Of a stretch of 64,000 nucleotides of DNA, positions 15,938 to 24,969 are shown one piece after another. Position 1 is the stretch's first letter; each line of letters starts with the position of its first letter. The DNA lies in assembly GCF_000011645.1 (NCBI RefSeq), contig NC_006270.3, forward strand, positions 1,175,501 through 1,239,500. The letters are read 5' to 3'. Origin of the DNA: Bacillus licheniformis DSM 13 = ATCC 14580. Lineage in GTDB: Bacteria; Bacillota; Bacilli; Bacillales; Bacillaceae. The notes beneath the pieces were generated by a model. That model worked only from the letters and a program-made list of their open reading frames with translations. It had not been told where the DNA came from and did not search any database. A program made the position numbers and the translations under genes.

Positions 15938-15965
15938 TTGACATGCCGGTGTCACAAAATATACA
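15938..15965 (+). promoter_or_regulatory. Promoter of the siderophore operon
   Basis: TTGACA (15938-15943), 16 nt, TATACA (15960-15965). The stretch from the terminator at 15790 to here is AT-rich and holds nothing else I recognise. The -35 lies in the palindrome TGACA-N6-TGTCA (15939-15954). Confidence 0.65.
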
Positions 15966-15984
15966 CTTTTTTTGTAATTGAAAA

Positions 15985-15999
15985 TGATAATCTTTATCA
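15985..15999 (+). promoter_or_regulatory. Fur box of the siderophore operon
   Basis: TGATAATCTTTATCA matches the 7-1-7 Fur consensus TGATAATnATTATCA with one mismatch. It lies just downstream of the expected transcription start, where iron-loaded Fur would block transcription. Confidence 0.85.
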
Positions 16000-16017
16000 A
16001 TTGGAGGGATGCTTTCT

Positions 16018-17364
16018 ATGCCTGTACAAACGAGTTCTAAAAATCAAGTGTTTTTGGAGCAGCAAAATAGAAGAGAATCTAATGCGCGTTCATATCCGAG
16101 AAGATTTCCGCTCGCCATGCAGACAGCGGAAGGCGTCTTGGTGACTGATGCGGATGGAAAGCAATATTATGACTGTCTGGCAGGAGCGGGGACGCTTGCG
16201 CTTGGTCATAATCATCCAGTTGTGATTGAAGCGATTCAAAAAATGATTGAGGAAAAACGCCCGCTGCACACCCTTGATATTACTTCGGAAATCAAAGAGG
16301 AGTTTGTCAACGAAGTATTTGCAAGCCTTCCTGAGGCGTTTGCCAAACGGGCGAAGATACAGTTTTGCGGTCCGACCGGCGGCGATGCGATCGAAGCCGC
16401 TCTCAAGCTTGTCAAAACGGCGACTGGGAAAAGAACCATCCTATCGTTTCACGGCGCCTACCATGGAGCAACTCACGGAACGATGGCGCTGAGCGGGAAT
16501 TTATCTCCTAAGGAAAACGTCCAGGGTCTCATGCCTGATGTGCATTTCCTGCCATATCCGTATGAATACCGCTGCCCGTTTGGAAAAGGAGGAGAGGCGA
16601 GCCACAAGCTGTCGAGCGCATATATCGAAAATATGCTGGATGATCCGGAAAGCGGAGTTTTACAGCCTGCAGGGATGATCTTTGAAGCCGTACAAGGAGA
16701 AGGAGGCTCAGTTCCGGCCCGGGCTGAATGGATAAGAGAAATGAGAAGGATTACAAAAGAACGCGGAATCCCTCTGATCATTGACGAGGTGCAGACCGGC
16801 ATCGGCAGAACCGGCAAAATGTTTGCGTTCGAGCACGCCGGCATTATACCGGATGTCATCGTCCTTTCAAAAGCGATCGGCGGAAGCCTTCCTCTGTCTG
16901 TCGTCATCTATGATCAAGACCTTGATCAGTGGGGACCCGGGGCGCACATCGGCACATTCAGAGGGAATCAGATGGCGATGGCGGCCGGAAGTGCAACTTT
17001 AAAATATATAAAAGAGCACGATGTGCTATCACATGTAGAAAAGGTCGGAGCGAAGCTCATGCGGGAATTGCAAGACATTCAGGAGCACGTTCCCGAAATC
17101 GGCGATGTCCGGGGACGAGGGCTGATGATCGGCGCCGAAATTGTCGCACCGCATAAAAAGCAAAACGCAAACGGCAGCTATCCGGCTGATGCGGAGCTTG
17201 CAAGCACGATTCAAAGAAAATGCTTTGAAAAAGGACTGATCGTTGAAACGGGAGGCCGCCACGGAAGCGTGATCCGCTTCTTGCCGCCGCTTATCGTAAC
17301 AGAGGCGCAAATCGACGATATCATCACGATCTTCAGAGAGGCCGTCTATGAAGCAGTCAAGTAA
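16018..17364 (+). CDS. L-2,4-diaminobutyrate:2-oxoglutarate aminotransferase (RhbA-like)
   Basis: A 448-residue class III pyridoxal-phosphate aminotransferase. IIDEVQTGIGRTGKMF carries the cofactor-binding Asp, and Lys285 in VLSKAIGG is the expected Schiff-base lysine. The best-fitting family is diaminobutyrate-2-oxoglutarate transaminase, which makes L-2,4-diaminobutyrate from aspartate semialdehyde and glutamate. Paired with the next gene, a decarboxylase, it supplies 1,3-diaminopropane, as RhbA and RhbB do in rhizobactin 1021 synthesis. Start at 16018, with GGAGGG 9 nt upstream; the in-frame ATG at 16009 directly abuts that site. First gene of a Fur-boxed six-gene operon. It overlaps the next gene by 17 nt. 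Confidence 0.88.
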   Translation: MPVQTSSKNQVFLEQQNRRESNARSYPRRFPLAMQTAEGVLVTDADGKQYYDCLAGAGTLALGHNHPVVIEAIQKMIEEKRPLHTLDITSEIKEEFVNEVFASLPEAFAKRAKIQFCGPTGGDAIEAALKLVKTATGKRTILSFHGAYHGATHGTMALSGNLSPKENVQGLMPDVHFLPYPYEYRCPFGKGGEASHKLSSAYIENMLDDPESGVLQPAGMIFEAVQGEGGSVPARAEWIREMRRITKERGIPLIIDEVQTGIGRTGKMFAFEHAGIIPDVIVLSKAIGGSLPLSVVIYDQDLDQWGPGAHIGTFRGNQMAMAAGSATLKYIKEHDVLSHVEKVGAKLMRELQDIQEHVPEIGDVRGRGLMIGAEIVAPHKKQNANGSYPADAELASTIQRKCFEKGLIVETGGRHGSVIRFLPPLIVTEAQIDDIITIFREAVYEAVK

Positions 17365-18859
17365 ACAAAAAAACTTTGATTCCCTGTTTATGCACAACGG
17401 GGAACAGGGGATCAAAGCATACCGTGACGCGGTAGAGACCGCTGTAGAGACGCTTTGGGCCGATTGGAAGAATAAATCGAAGCCCTACAGCGGGAAGATG
17501 CCGAAAGAATTGGATCTCGAAATCAAAAGCTTGTTTTCGTTTCAGGAAGCGGGAGAATCGCTTGCGGATGTTCTTGAGCATCTGAAAGAAGCCTATTTGC
17601 CGCACCGGATTCATGTTGAAGATCCAAAATGCGCCGCACACCTGCACTGTCCGCCGCTGATCCCGGCGCTTGCTGCAGAGATGCTGATCAGCGTGCTGAA
17701 TCAGTCGATGGATTCGTTTGATCAAAGCGGAGCGGCTTCATTGATCGAGGAAGAAATGGTGCAGTGGCTTTGCCGAAAGTTTGAATACGGAAAAGATGCT
17801 GACGGAACATTTACGAGCGGAGGGACACAGTCTAATTACATGGGGCTTCTTTTGGCCCGCGATGCCTTCTGCGAAAAGCAGTGGAACTGGAATGTACAGA
17901 AGGACGGACTGCCGCCGGAAGCGAACAGGCTGCGGATCCTCTGTTCAAAGGATGCTCATTTTACCGTGAAAAAGTCGGCTTCCCAGCTCGGCCTCGGAGA
18001 GCGCGCCGTCGTGCTTGTCGATACCGATGCTGAAAAGCGGATGAGCCTTTACGATTTAAAGCAAAAAACCGCTATGCTGAAGGAATCGGGCTTACATCCA
18101 TTTGCGATTGTCGCAACATGCGGAACGACGGACTTCGGAAGCATCGATCCGCTTTCCGAGCTTGCGGATGCCGCGCATGCTGGCGGGCTTTGGTTCCACG
18201 TTGATGCCGCATATGGCGGAGCGTTGATTTTGAGCAGGACCCGCCGCTATAAATTGGCTGGGATCGACAGGGCCGATTCAATCAGCGTCGACTTCCACAA
18301 GCAGTTTTATCAGCCGGTCAGCTGCGGCGCTTTTCTTGTAAAAGACAGAAGACATTTCCGCTTGATTGATTATCATGCCGATTATTTAAATCCTGAGGAG
18401 GATGAAGCGGAGGGAATCGTTCATCTCGTCAATAAATCGATTCAGACGACGCGGCGCTTTGACGCCTTAAAGCTGTTTGTCTCGCTGCGTGTGCTTGGAG
18501 AAGATACATTCGCCGAGATGATCGACTGGACATTCGCATTGGCTGAAGCGGCAGCGGAAAAAATCTCAGCAAGCGATCGGTTCGAACTGCTGAATCCGCA
18601 CCCTGAACTGAACGCTGTCGTCTTCCGCTGCCTCGCCTCAGAAGACGACGCGGAGAACGACCGTTTGAATAAATGTATCCACAGAGAATTGTTCAGAACG
18701 GGACAGGCGGTGATCGCAAAGACGGCAGCAGCTGGGAAAACATATTTAAAATTCACGCTGCTGAATCCGCGGACGACGCTTTCGGATCTTGATGACATTC
18801 TCGGGAGGATTCAAGAGCTTGCAAGTCTTTATACGAATAGCAGGAGGGTAACAGGATGA
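17348..18859 (+). CDS. L-2,4-diaminobutyrate decarboxylase (RhbB-like)
   Basis: A 503-residue group II pyridoxal-phosphate decarboxylase. TSGGTQSNYMGLLLAR (about 156-171), HVDAAYGG (284-291) and the cofactor lysine Lys318 in DFHKQFYQP are all present. It should convert L-2,4-diaminobutyrate to 1,3-diaminopropane, the diamine arm of schizokinen and rhizobactin 1021. It starts inside the end of the aminotransferase gene and ends in an ATGA overlap with the next gene, so translation is probably coupled. Related enzymes act on glutamate, tyrosine or DOPA; the operon context makes diaminobutyrate by far the likeliest substrate. Confidence 0.88.
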   Translation: MKQSSKQKNFDSLFMHNGEQGIKAYRDAVETAVETLWADWKNKSKPYSGKMPKELDLEIKSLFSFQEAGESLADVLEHLKEAYLPHRIHVEDPKCAAHLHCPPLIPALAAEMLISVLNQSMDSFDQSGAASLIEEEMVQWLCRKFEYGKDADGTFTSGGTQSNYMGLLLARDAFCEKQWNWNVQKDGLPPEANRLRILCSKDAHFTVKKSASQLGLGERAVVLVDTDAEKRMSLYDLKQKTAMLKESGLHPFAIVATCGTTDFGSIDPLSELADAAHAGGLWFHVDAAYGGALILSRTRRYKLAGIDRADSISVDFHKQFYQPVSCGAFLVKDRRHFRLIDYHADYLNPEEDEAEGIVHLVNKSIQTTRRFDALKLFVSLRVLGEDTFAEMIDWTFALAEAAAEKISASDRFELLNPHPELNAVVFRCLASEDDAENDRLNKCIHRELFRTGQAVIAKTAAAGKTYLKFTLLNPRTTLSDLDDILGRIQELASLYTNSRRVTG

Positions 18860-20622
18860 GTTCATTTAAAGAAATAGCAGAAAACGCCACGATTCAAAGC
18901 TTTTTAAATTGCTATTTGCGTGAAACCGGCATCGAAACCCGTGAGATCGCGGACGGCTCTCAAAAAACGCTGATTGTCCCGCTAGAGCGCCAGCAGATCG
19001 AGCTGATCGTTCCGATCAAGTACTGGTCGAAGACGGGAAGGCACCTTTTCTCATTTCCGCTTTATTATCAAACAGCCCAAAACGGAAAGCCGCTTCCACT
19101 CGACTATGTGACGCTCGTCTCCCTCGCTTCAAAGGAATTGCTTCTTCAGCAAAGCCGCGGGGGTGCCGAGGATGAATTCATGCTCAGAGTCATTTTGAGC
19201 TGCCGAAATATCAGCCGTTATGTTGAGGAACGAGCCGATGATCAAAGTGAGCTTAGCCGTGCTGATTTTACGTTTATCGAAGCGGAGCAGTCGCTCTTGC
19301 TCGGCCATCTGATGCATCCGACGCCAAAAAGCAGGCAGGGGATGAAGCCTGAAGAGGAAAGCATCTATTCGCCTGAACTTAAAGGGGAGTTTCAGCTTCA
19401 TTACTTTAAGGCACACGCCTCCCTCGTTCTGCACGACTCAAGTACAGGAACAAAAGCGCCGCTAGTCATTCAAGAGGAATTGAGAAACGACCCGATGATT
19501 GACAATGCGTGGCTGGATGAGCAAACGGCCGATCCGGATTTTGCGCTTCTTCCCGCACATCCGCTCCAGGCGAGAGCCTTGTTGGAGGAGCCGTATGTGC
19601 AAAAATTGATCGCTCAAGGTCTCCTTACATATCTCGGCGCAAAAGGCCGGAAGTATACGGCGACATCCTCCGTCCGCACGGTCTACAGCAAGCACTCGCG
19701 CTATATGTACAAATTTTCGGTACCGATCAAAATCACGAATTCGCTGCGTGTGAACAAGCAGAAAGAATTGGACAGAGGTGTTGAAATGGCCCGGCTGCTT
19801 CAGACAGAGCTCGGCCAAAGGTTGAAACAGGAGTTTCCGGGCTTTCGCGTCATCACAGATCCTGCTTACATTTCCATTCGAGGAGAGAACGGGGAGTCCG
19901 GCTTTGAAGTCGTGATCAGGGAGAATCCGTTTTATGAAGACGACCGTTCGGCATGTCTGATCGCCGGGCTTTGCCAAGATCACGCCTACGGGAAAGAGTC
20001 GCGGCTGTGCTCTGTCATCCGCGGGCTGGCTTTAGAAGAAGGGCGGACGACGGAAGAAGTGAGCATCGATTGGTTTGACAAATACTTATCGATTTCGCTT
20101 GAGCCAGTTTTATGGCTGTTTGAAACATACGGGCTGGCGATTGAAGCGCACCAGCAAAACGCCGTCATCCGCTTAAAAAACGGCTATCCGGAGACATTTT
20201 ACTACAGGGACAACCAAGGCTATTATTACAGCGAATCAAAAGCCGGGATTCTTTCCAAGCTGATCGAAGGCTTGAGCGAAAGGAGCGAGACGATCTGCTC
20301 GGACAGCGTGGCTGTAGAGAGACTGCGCTATTATTTCTTCTTCAACCATTTGTTTGGGCTTGTAAACGGGTTTGGCTGCGAAGGGCTGATCGGGGAAGAA
20401 ACGCTCCTGTCCATGATCAGAGAGCGGCTTGAAAAAGCGGAGCAAATTTACGGTATCACAGAGCTGACGGACAGCCTCCTTCGTTTTGCGGAGCTTCCGT
20501 GCAAGGCCAATCTGCTGACGAGATTTTACGACATGGATGAGCTGACAGGCTCGCTTGAAACCCAGTCTCGCTATACGTCTGTCAACAATCCGCTTTTAAA
20601 GGAGGCGGCGGCTGTCCAATGA
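18856..20622 (+). CDS. IucA/IucC-type NIS siderophore synthetase (RhbC-like)
   Basis: A 588-residue NRPS-independent siderophore synthetase. The IucA/IucC domain spans most of the protein, with LPAHPLQARALLEEP (about 233-247), the SSVRTVYSKHSRYMYKFSVPIK nucleotide-binding region (given by position near 272-293), and the C-terminal iron-transporter-like FhuF domain. Such enzymes adenylate citrate or a citryl intermediate and condense it with an amine or N-hydroxy amine. Together with the second synthetase at 22508 it should attach two N-acetyl-N-hydroxy-1,3-diaminopropane arms to citrate. It is joined to both neighbours by 4-nt ATGA overlaps. Confidence 0.9.
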   Translation: MSSFKEIAENATIQSFLNCYLRETGIETREIADGSQKTLIVPLERQQIELIVPIKYWSKTGRHLFSFPLYYQTAQNGKPLPLDYVTLVSLASKELLLQQSRGGAEDEFMLRVILSCRNISRYVEERADDQSELSRADFTFIEAEQSLLLGHLMHPTPKSRQGMKPEEESIYSPELKGEFQLHYFKAHASLVLHDSSTGTKAPLVIQEELRNDPMIDNAWLDEQTADPDFALLPAHPLQARALLEEPYVQKLIAQGLLTYLGAKGRKYTATSSVRTVYSKHSRYMYKFSVPIKITNSLRVNKQKELDRGVEMARLLQTELGQRLKQEFPGFRVITDPAYISIRGENGESGFEVVIRENPFYEDDRSACLIAGLCQDHAYGKESRLCSVIRGLALEEGRTTEEVSIDWFDKYLSISLEPVLWLFETYGLAIEAHQQNAVIRLKNGYPETFYYRDNQGYYYSESKAGILSKLIEGLSERSETICSDSVAVERLRYYFFFNHLFGLVNGFGCEGLIGEETLLSMIRERLEKAEQIYGITELTDSLLRFAELPCKANLLTRFYDMDELTGSLETQSRYTSVNNPLLKEAAAVQ

Positions 20623-21173
20623 ATGAACGGATCACATTTCAAAAAGCGGACTATGAAAGAGACATATCGCTCGTCTACCGCTGGATGCAGGAGGAGCATG
20701 TCATTCCGTTTTGGCATTTAAACATGCCGTTTGCAAAATTTGAAGCCCATTTTCACAAGGCCATCACAGACCCTCACCAAACGCTGTACATCGGCTTTAT
20801 CGACGGTGTGCCGATGAGCTACTGGGAGTCGTACTGGGTCAAGGGAGACATCATTGAACACCACTATGACAATGAACCTTTTGACCAGGGCATCCACCTG
20901 TTGATCGGTGAAAAAGCGTATTTGGGTAAAGGTCTTGCCCTTCCGCTATTAAAAGCGATGGTCAACATGCAATTTGCCGTGCCTGAAACAAAAAAGGTGA
21001 TCGCAGAGCCGGATATCCGCAACAAAAAAATGATTCATGTTTTTGAAAAATGCGGGTTTCGCCCTATTAAACCTGTGAATCTCCCTGATAAAACCGGATT
21101 ATTGATGTTTTGCGAACGAGAACGTTTTTTTGAAAAGGAGAAAAAAGATGAACTCTACAAAGAGACCCAATGA
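20619..21173 (+). CDS. Siderophore N-hydroxydiamine acetyltransferase (RhbD/AlcB-like GNAT)
   Basis: A 184-residue GNAT-fold acyltransferase of the IucB/AlcB/RhbD type, marked by YRWMQEEHVIPFWHL near the start and by HLLIGEKAYLGKGLALPLLKA (the acetyl-CoA loop is GEKAYLGKG, about 107-115). It should acetylate the hydroxylated nitrogen of N-hydroxy-1,3-diaminopropane to form the hydroxamate. Its start overlaps the upstream stop by 4 nt, and its last 26 nt overlap the hydroxylase gene. Acyl chain length cannot be read from sequence: acetyl would give schizokinen; a longer acyl would give a lipophilic product. Confidence 0.85.
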   Translation: MNERITFQKADYERDISLVYRWMQEEHVIPFWHLNMPFAKFEAHFHKAITDPHQTLYIGFIDGVPMSYWESYWVKGDIIEHHYDNEPFDQGIHLLIGEKAYLGKGLALPLLKAMVNMQFAVPETKKVIAEPDIRNKKMIHVFEKCGFRPIKPVNLPDKTGLLMFCERERFFEKEKKDELYKETQ

Positions 21174-22491
21174 TGTATACGATGTCATCGGCGTCGGCAT
21201 CGGGCCGTTTAATCTCGGCCTTGCCGCATTGGCTGACTCCGTGCCTGAGATCAATGCGCTGTTTTTTGAACGAAACGAAAGCTTTAACTGGCATCCCGGC
21301 ATGCTGATTGAAGGAACGACACTGCAGGTGCCGTTTTTGGCCGACTTGGTGAGCATGGCCGATGTGACAAGCAAATACAGCTTTTTAAACTATCTTCAGC
21401 AGCATAACCGTCTTTATTCTTTTTATTTTCTGGAAGACTTTCATATTCCGAGACAGGAATACAACCACTACTGCCGCTGGGTGGCAGAACAGCTCGACCC
21501 GTGCCGCTTCGGGATGAATGTCGAAAGCATATCACTCGTTGAATCGAACCCGGAGGCGCTTTTTAAGGTGCGGGTCGCGAATCGGGAGAACGGAGGGGAA
21601 GCGGTTTATTACACGAGGCATATTGCGCTTGGCATTGGGACGGGCCCGCACGTTCCCGATGCGCTCTCAGACGCTTTGGGGGGCTCGGTGTTCCATTCAG
21701 CCGAGTATTTAAAGAGAAAGCCCGGCGGATTTAAAGGGAAAAGGGTGGCCGTCGTCGGCTCCGGGCAAAGCGCAGCCGAAGTGTTTTATGACCTGGTCGG
21801 TGAAGATGAAGCGGAGCATGTCAGCTGGCTCACCCGCTCAAAAGGCTTCTTCCCAATGGAATATTCGAACCTCGGACTCGAATATTTTTCGCCTGACTAT
21901 ATCGATTTTTTCTATCAGCTTCCGCAGTGGAAAAAAGATGAATTGCTAACGCAGCAGGATCTTCTTTATAAAGGAATCAGCGCGAAGACGATCAGCGATA
22001 TTTATCATATTCTGTATGAGCGGACCTGCGGGGGGCGGAAAGCGGCTTTTGATCTTCAGTCCATGACAGAAGTCGAGCAGATCGAACAGCGTGGGGAAAC
22101 GCTGGTTCTATACTGCACAAACCGGGTGAATGAAGACCGGTTTGAGCGGCAGGCAGATGTGGTCGTTCTGGCGACGGGCTATAAAGAGAGGCTGCCGGAA
22201 TGTCTGGCGCCTGTTGACAGTTTGATTGAAAAGGACGCGAGCGGCCGCTACGTGATTACACGCGACTACAGACTAGTGACAGCTGCAAAATCAAAAAACC
22301 ATATTTTTATTCAAAACGGAGAGCTGCACACGCACGGTGTCGGTGCACCTGACCTGGGACTCGGCGCTTACCGGAACTCGGTGATCATCAATCAGCTGGC
22401 CGGGAGAGAAGTATACACCGTCAGCCATAAAACGGTTTTTCAGACATTCGGAACAGGAATCGCGGAAAAAACAGCTGTACCAAACGGCTAA
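21148..22491 (+). CDS. Diamine N-hydroxylase, lysine/ornithine N-monooxygenase family (RhbE-like)
   Basis: A 447-residue flavin-dependent N-hydroxylating monooxygenase. GVGIGPFN (15-22) is the FAD loop, GSGQSA (204-209) the NADPH loop, and ATGYKERLP the family C-terminal ATGY motif. It should hydroxylate one amine of 1,3-diaminopropane using NADPH and O2, the first step to the hydroxamate. Start at 21148 behind AAAAGGAG; an earlier in-frame TTG at 21130 lies on top of that site and is unlikely. IucD and SidA-type enzymes act on lysine and ornithine; operon context points to diaminopropane. Confidence 0.9.
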   Translation: MNSTKRPNDVYDVIGVGIGPFNLGLAALADSVPEINALFFERNESFNWHPGMLIEGTTLQVPFLADLVSMADVTSKYSFLNYLQQHNRLYSFYFLEDFHIPRQEYNHYCRWVAEQLDPCRFGMNVESISLVESNPEALFKVRVANRENGGEAVYYTRHIALGIGTGPHVPDALSDALGGSVFHSAEYLKRKPGGFKGKRVAVVGSGQSAAEVFYDLVGEDEAEHVSWLTRSKGFFPMEYSNLGLEYFSPDYIDFFYQLPQWKKDELLTQQDLLYKGISAKTISDIYHILYERTCGGRKAAFDLQSMTEVEQIEQRGETLVLYCTNRVNEDRFERQADVVVLATGYKERLPECLAPVDSLIEKDASGRYVITRDYRLVTAAKSKNHIFIQNGELHTHGVGAPDLGLGAYRNSVIINQLAGREVYTVSHKTVFQTFGTGIAEKTAVPNG

Positions 22492-22507
22492 TAAAGGAGG
22501 CATTTTC

Positions 22508-24322
22508 ATGTTGTTTCAAGATGAATTAAAGAGGGTCCTCGATCCTGACAGGTGGAGAGAAGTCAATCGGCGATTGCTGGCGAAGATGCTTTCTGAATAT
22601 ATGTATGAGGATATCATTAAGCCCGATTTCATTGAAACTGAAGACGGCATCAACCGCTATGAGCTGAGAACGGCCGAGGATAAGGTGTACCGGTTTGCCG
22701 CCAAACCACGCATGTTTGACAGTTTTGACGCGGTGCCGGAGACGATTGAAGTCTTCAAGGGCGGACAATGGACAAAACATGTGAGCGCGATTGAATTTCT
22801 CCTGGATATTCAGCCGCATATCCCGATGAGTCCGGAGACAGCGGGTCATTTGATCAAGGAGTTCAACCATACGATGCTGGCTGATGCCCACCTTTTGGCA
22901 AAGGATGCGCTTACGGCTGACGAGCTGACCGAAGCCGATTATGCCGTAATTGAAGGCGAGATGACCGGCCATCCGTGGATCGTCTACAACAAAGGAAGAA
23001 TCGGTTTTGGCTATGATGACTACCTCCGGTTTGCCCCGGAAAATCAGAGAGCCAAACGGCTGCTGTGGATCGCTGTACACAAAGATACCGCGTCATTTCA
23101 CTCGGTTGAAGGGCTCGATTATGAGACGCTGATTCATAAAGAGCTTGATGAGCTGACTTTAAGGCAATTCGCTAAAGTCATAGAAAAGCAGGGCGCAGCC
23201 AGTGAAGACTATTATTATATGCCCGTCCACGAATGGCAGTGGACAAATACGATCATTCAGCAGTTTCCTGAAGAAATTGCTTCAAAAGCGATCATTCCTT
23301 TAGGGGAAGGCGGAGACGAGTACCTGCCGCAGCAATCGATTAGGACCTTTACAAACATCACAAACAAACACAAGCATCATATTAAACTGCCGATGAGCAT
23401 TTTAAATACGCTTGTATACAGAGGCCTGCCGTCGGAACGTACGGTTATCGCGCCGAAAATCACTGAGCATATCAAAGGGATCGCCGAAAACGACGCATTT
23501 CTAAAAGACGAATGCCGGGTGATCCTGCCAGGCGAAAATGCCAGTCTGAACGTTGACCACCAATACTATCACTCTCTTGAAAAAGCCCCGTATCAATATT
23601 TGGAAATGCTCGGCGCTATTTTCAGAGAAAGCATTTATACGTATTTGGAAGAAGGAGAACGGCCTGTTACGCTCGCTTCTTTAACATACATTGATCAAGG
23701 CGGCGTGCCGTTTATCAGGCGCCTGATCGAAAAGTCGGGGCTGTCAGCGGAGGAGTGGATCGGAAAGCTGTTTGACACCGTGATGCCGCCGCTTCTGCAT
23801 TTCATGTACCGCTACGGAACCGTATTTTCACCGCACGGACAAAATACGATTCTCGTCTTAAAAGATCATCAGCCGCACAGGCTGGCGATTAAAGATTTTG
23901 TTGATGACGTCAATATCAGCGACCAGCCGCTTCCTGAACTGAGCGGTTTGACAGGGGATTTAAAAGCCGTTCTCAGAAGCGAGCCGCCGGAAGGGCTTGT
24001 GCAGTTTATCTTTACCGGGCTTTTCATTTGCCATTTGCGCTATGTAGCCAACATTTTAGAAAATGACGGTCTGCTTCCTGAAAAGCGTCTGTGGAAAGCT
24101 CTGGCTGATGCGATTCTTGATTATCAGCAAAAATTCCCTGAACTGCGTGAGCGCTTCGAATTGTTCGACTTATTCAAGCCGGAATTGACGAAGCTCTGCC
24201 TCAACAGAAACCGGATGGTCGACTACGGCTACAAGGACGGCGATGACCGCCCGCACGCCTCCGAATTCGGAAAAGTGACAAATGCGCTTGCGAAATTTAA
24301 AAAAGAGGCCGCAAAGCTGTAA
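22508..24322 (+). CDS. IucA/IucC-type NIS siderophore synthetase (RhbF-like)
   Basis: A 604-residue second NRPS-independent siderophore synthetase. It has EGEMTGHPWIVYNKGRIGFG, HEWQWTNTI, and the catalytic-core segment SPHGQNTILVLKD followed by RLAIKDFVDD, the ATP- and substrate-binding signature of IucC-like enzymes. It is only distantly similar to the first synthetase, as in rhizobactin clusters where RhbC and RhbF add the two arms one after the other. It starts 16 nt after the hydroxylase with AAAGGAGG upstream and is the last gene before a strong terminator. No exporter or receptor gene follows. Confidence 0.9.
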   Translation: MLFQDELKRVLDPDRWREVNRRLLAKMLSEYMYEDIIKPDFIETEDGINRYELRTAEDKVYRFAAKPRMFDSFDAVPETIEVFKGGQWTKHVSAIEFLLDIQPHIPMSPETAGHLIKEFNHTMLADAHLLAKDALTADELTEADYAVIEGEMTGHPWIVYNKGRIGFGYDDYLRFAPENQRAKRLLWIAVHKDTASFHSVEGLDYETLIHKELDELTLRQFAKVIEKQGAASEDYYYMPVHEWQWTNTIIQQFPEEIASKAIIPLGEGGDEYLPQQSIRTFTNITNKHKHHIKLPMSILNTLVYRGLPSERTVIAPKITEHIKGIAENDAFLKDECRVILPGENASLNVDHQYYHSLEKAPYQYLEMLGAIFRESIYTYLEEGERPVTLASLTYIDQGGVPFIRRLIEKSGLSAEEWIGKLFDTVMPPLLHFMYRYGTVFSPHGQNTILVLKDHQPHRLAIKDFVDDVNISDQPLPELSGLTGDLKAVLRSEPPEGLVQFIFTGLFICHLRYVANILENDGLLPEKRLWKALADAILDYQQKFPELRERFELFDLFKPELTKLCLNRNRMVDYGYKDGDDRPHASEFGKVTNALAKFKKEAAKL

Positions 24323-24342
24323 TGCTAATGCGGCCGAGAATG

Positions 24343-24366
24343 CCCCGCTTCCGGCGGGGTTTTTTT
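24343..24366 (+). terminator. Terminator of the siderophore operon
   Basis: CCCCGC (24343-24348), loop TTCCG, GCGGGG (24354-24359), then seven T. It lies against the yitI stop on the other strand. Confidence 0.8.
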
Positions 24367-24805
24367 ACGTCAATTTCTTATACATCAAAATATGAGGTCC
24401 GATCGGCGGTATGTCGTAGACTTCGCCCTGTTCGCTGAAGCCGAGCTTTTCATAGTAGCCGCTCACAGATGTCCTGGCATTGCACCATAAAAGGTCTGCC
24501 CCCTTTTTCCGAAGAAGCTCTTCGGCATGGCGGATGAGCGTGCTTCCCGCTTTTTGCTCACGGTATCCTTCAAGCGTCGCCATCCCTCTCAGCTGATACT
24601 GTTCTTCGCCTTCAAGCTCTGAATGTTCGGCTTTATGAAAGGAAGCGATGCTGATCAGCTTGCCCCGGTAATATCCACCGAGGTGAAACGCACCCCCGAG
24701 CAAATCGGTTTCATACATACATGCTTCAAGCGGCTGATTCGGCCGGAGAATGCGGTGCCTGATCTCATACGTATCTTCCGCGTTTATTGGTTTGACTTCA
24801 ATCAT
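24365..24805 (-). CDS. yitI: GNAT-family acetyltransferase YitI
   Basis: A 146-residue single-domain GNAT protein with RHRILRPNQPLEACMYETD near the start, QLRGMATLEGYREQKAGSTLIRHAE (acetyl-CoA loop about residues 71-92; described by position) and SGYYEKLGFSEQGEVYDIPPIGPH at the end. The arrangement resembles the ElaA/YitI branch, whose substrates are unknown. Start at ATG 24805 with GGAGG upstream. B. subtilis yitI is next to yitJ; here the SDR/WYL pair and metH lie between them. Confidence 0.82.
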   Translation of the reverse strand: MIEVKPINAEDTYEIRHRILRPNQPLEACMYETDLLGGAFHLGGYYRGKLISIASFHKAEHSELEGEEQYQLRGMATLEGYREQKAGSTLIRHAEELLRKKGADLLWCNARTSVSGYYEKLGFSEQGEVYDIPPIGPHILMYKKLT

Positions 24806-24969
24806 ATGATTCCTCCTTCAGTTGCAGATCAGATGAGAGCGATCGATTTTCAGCATGCTGTGATGTTATTCCATTATATATAACGCTTGTGGAAACAATC
24901 AAAGCAGGATGATCATCACCCCCTGATCTGTTTAAAGAATCATTTCCCCCGGGAGGCGGTCCCTAATCC

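Noticed and set aside
21284..21535. Antisense frames in the siderophore operon
   Set aside because: They lie wholly inside well-supported genes and carry no family signature.
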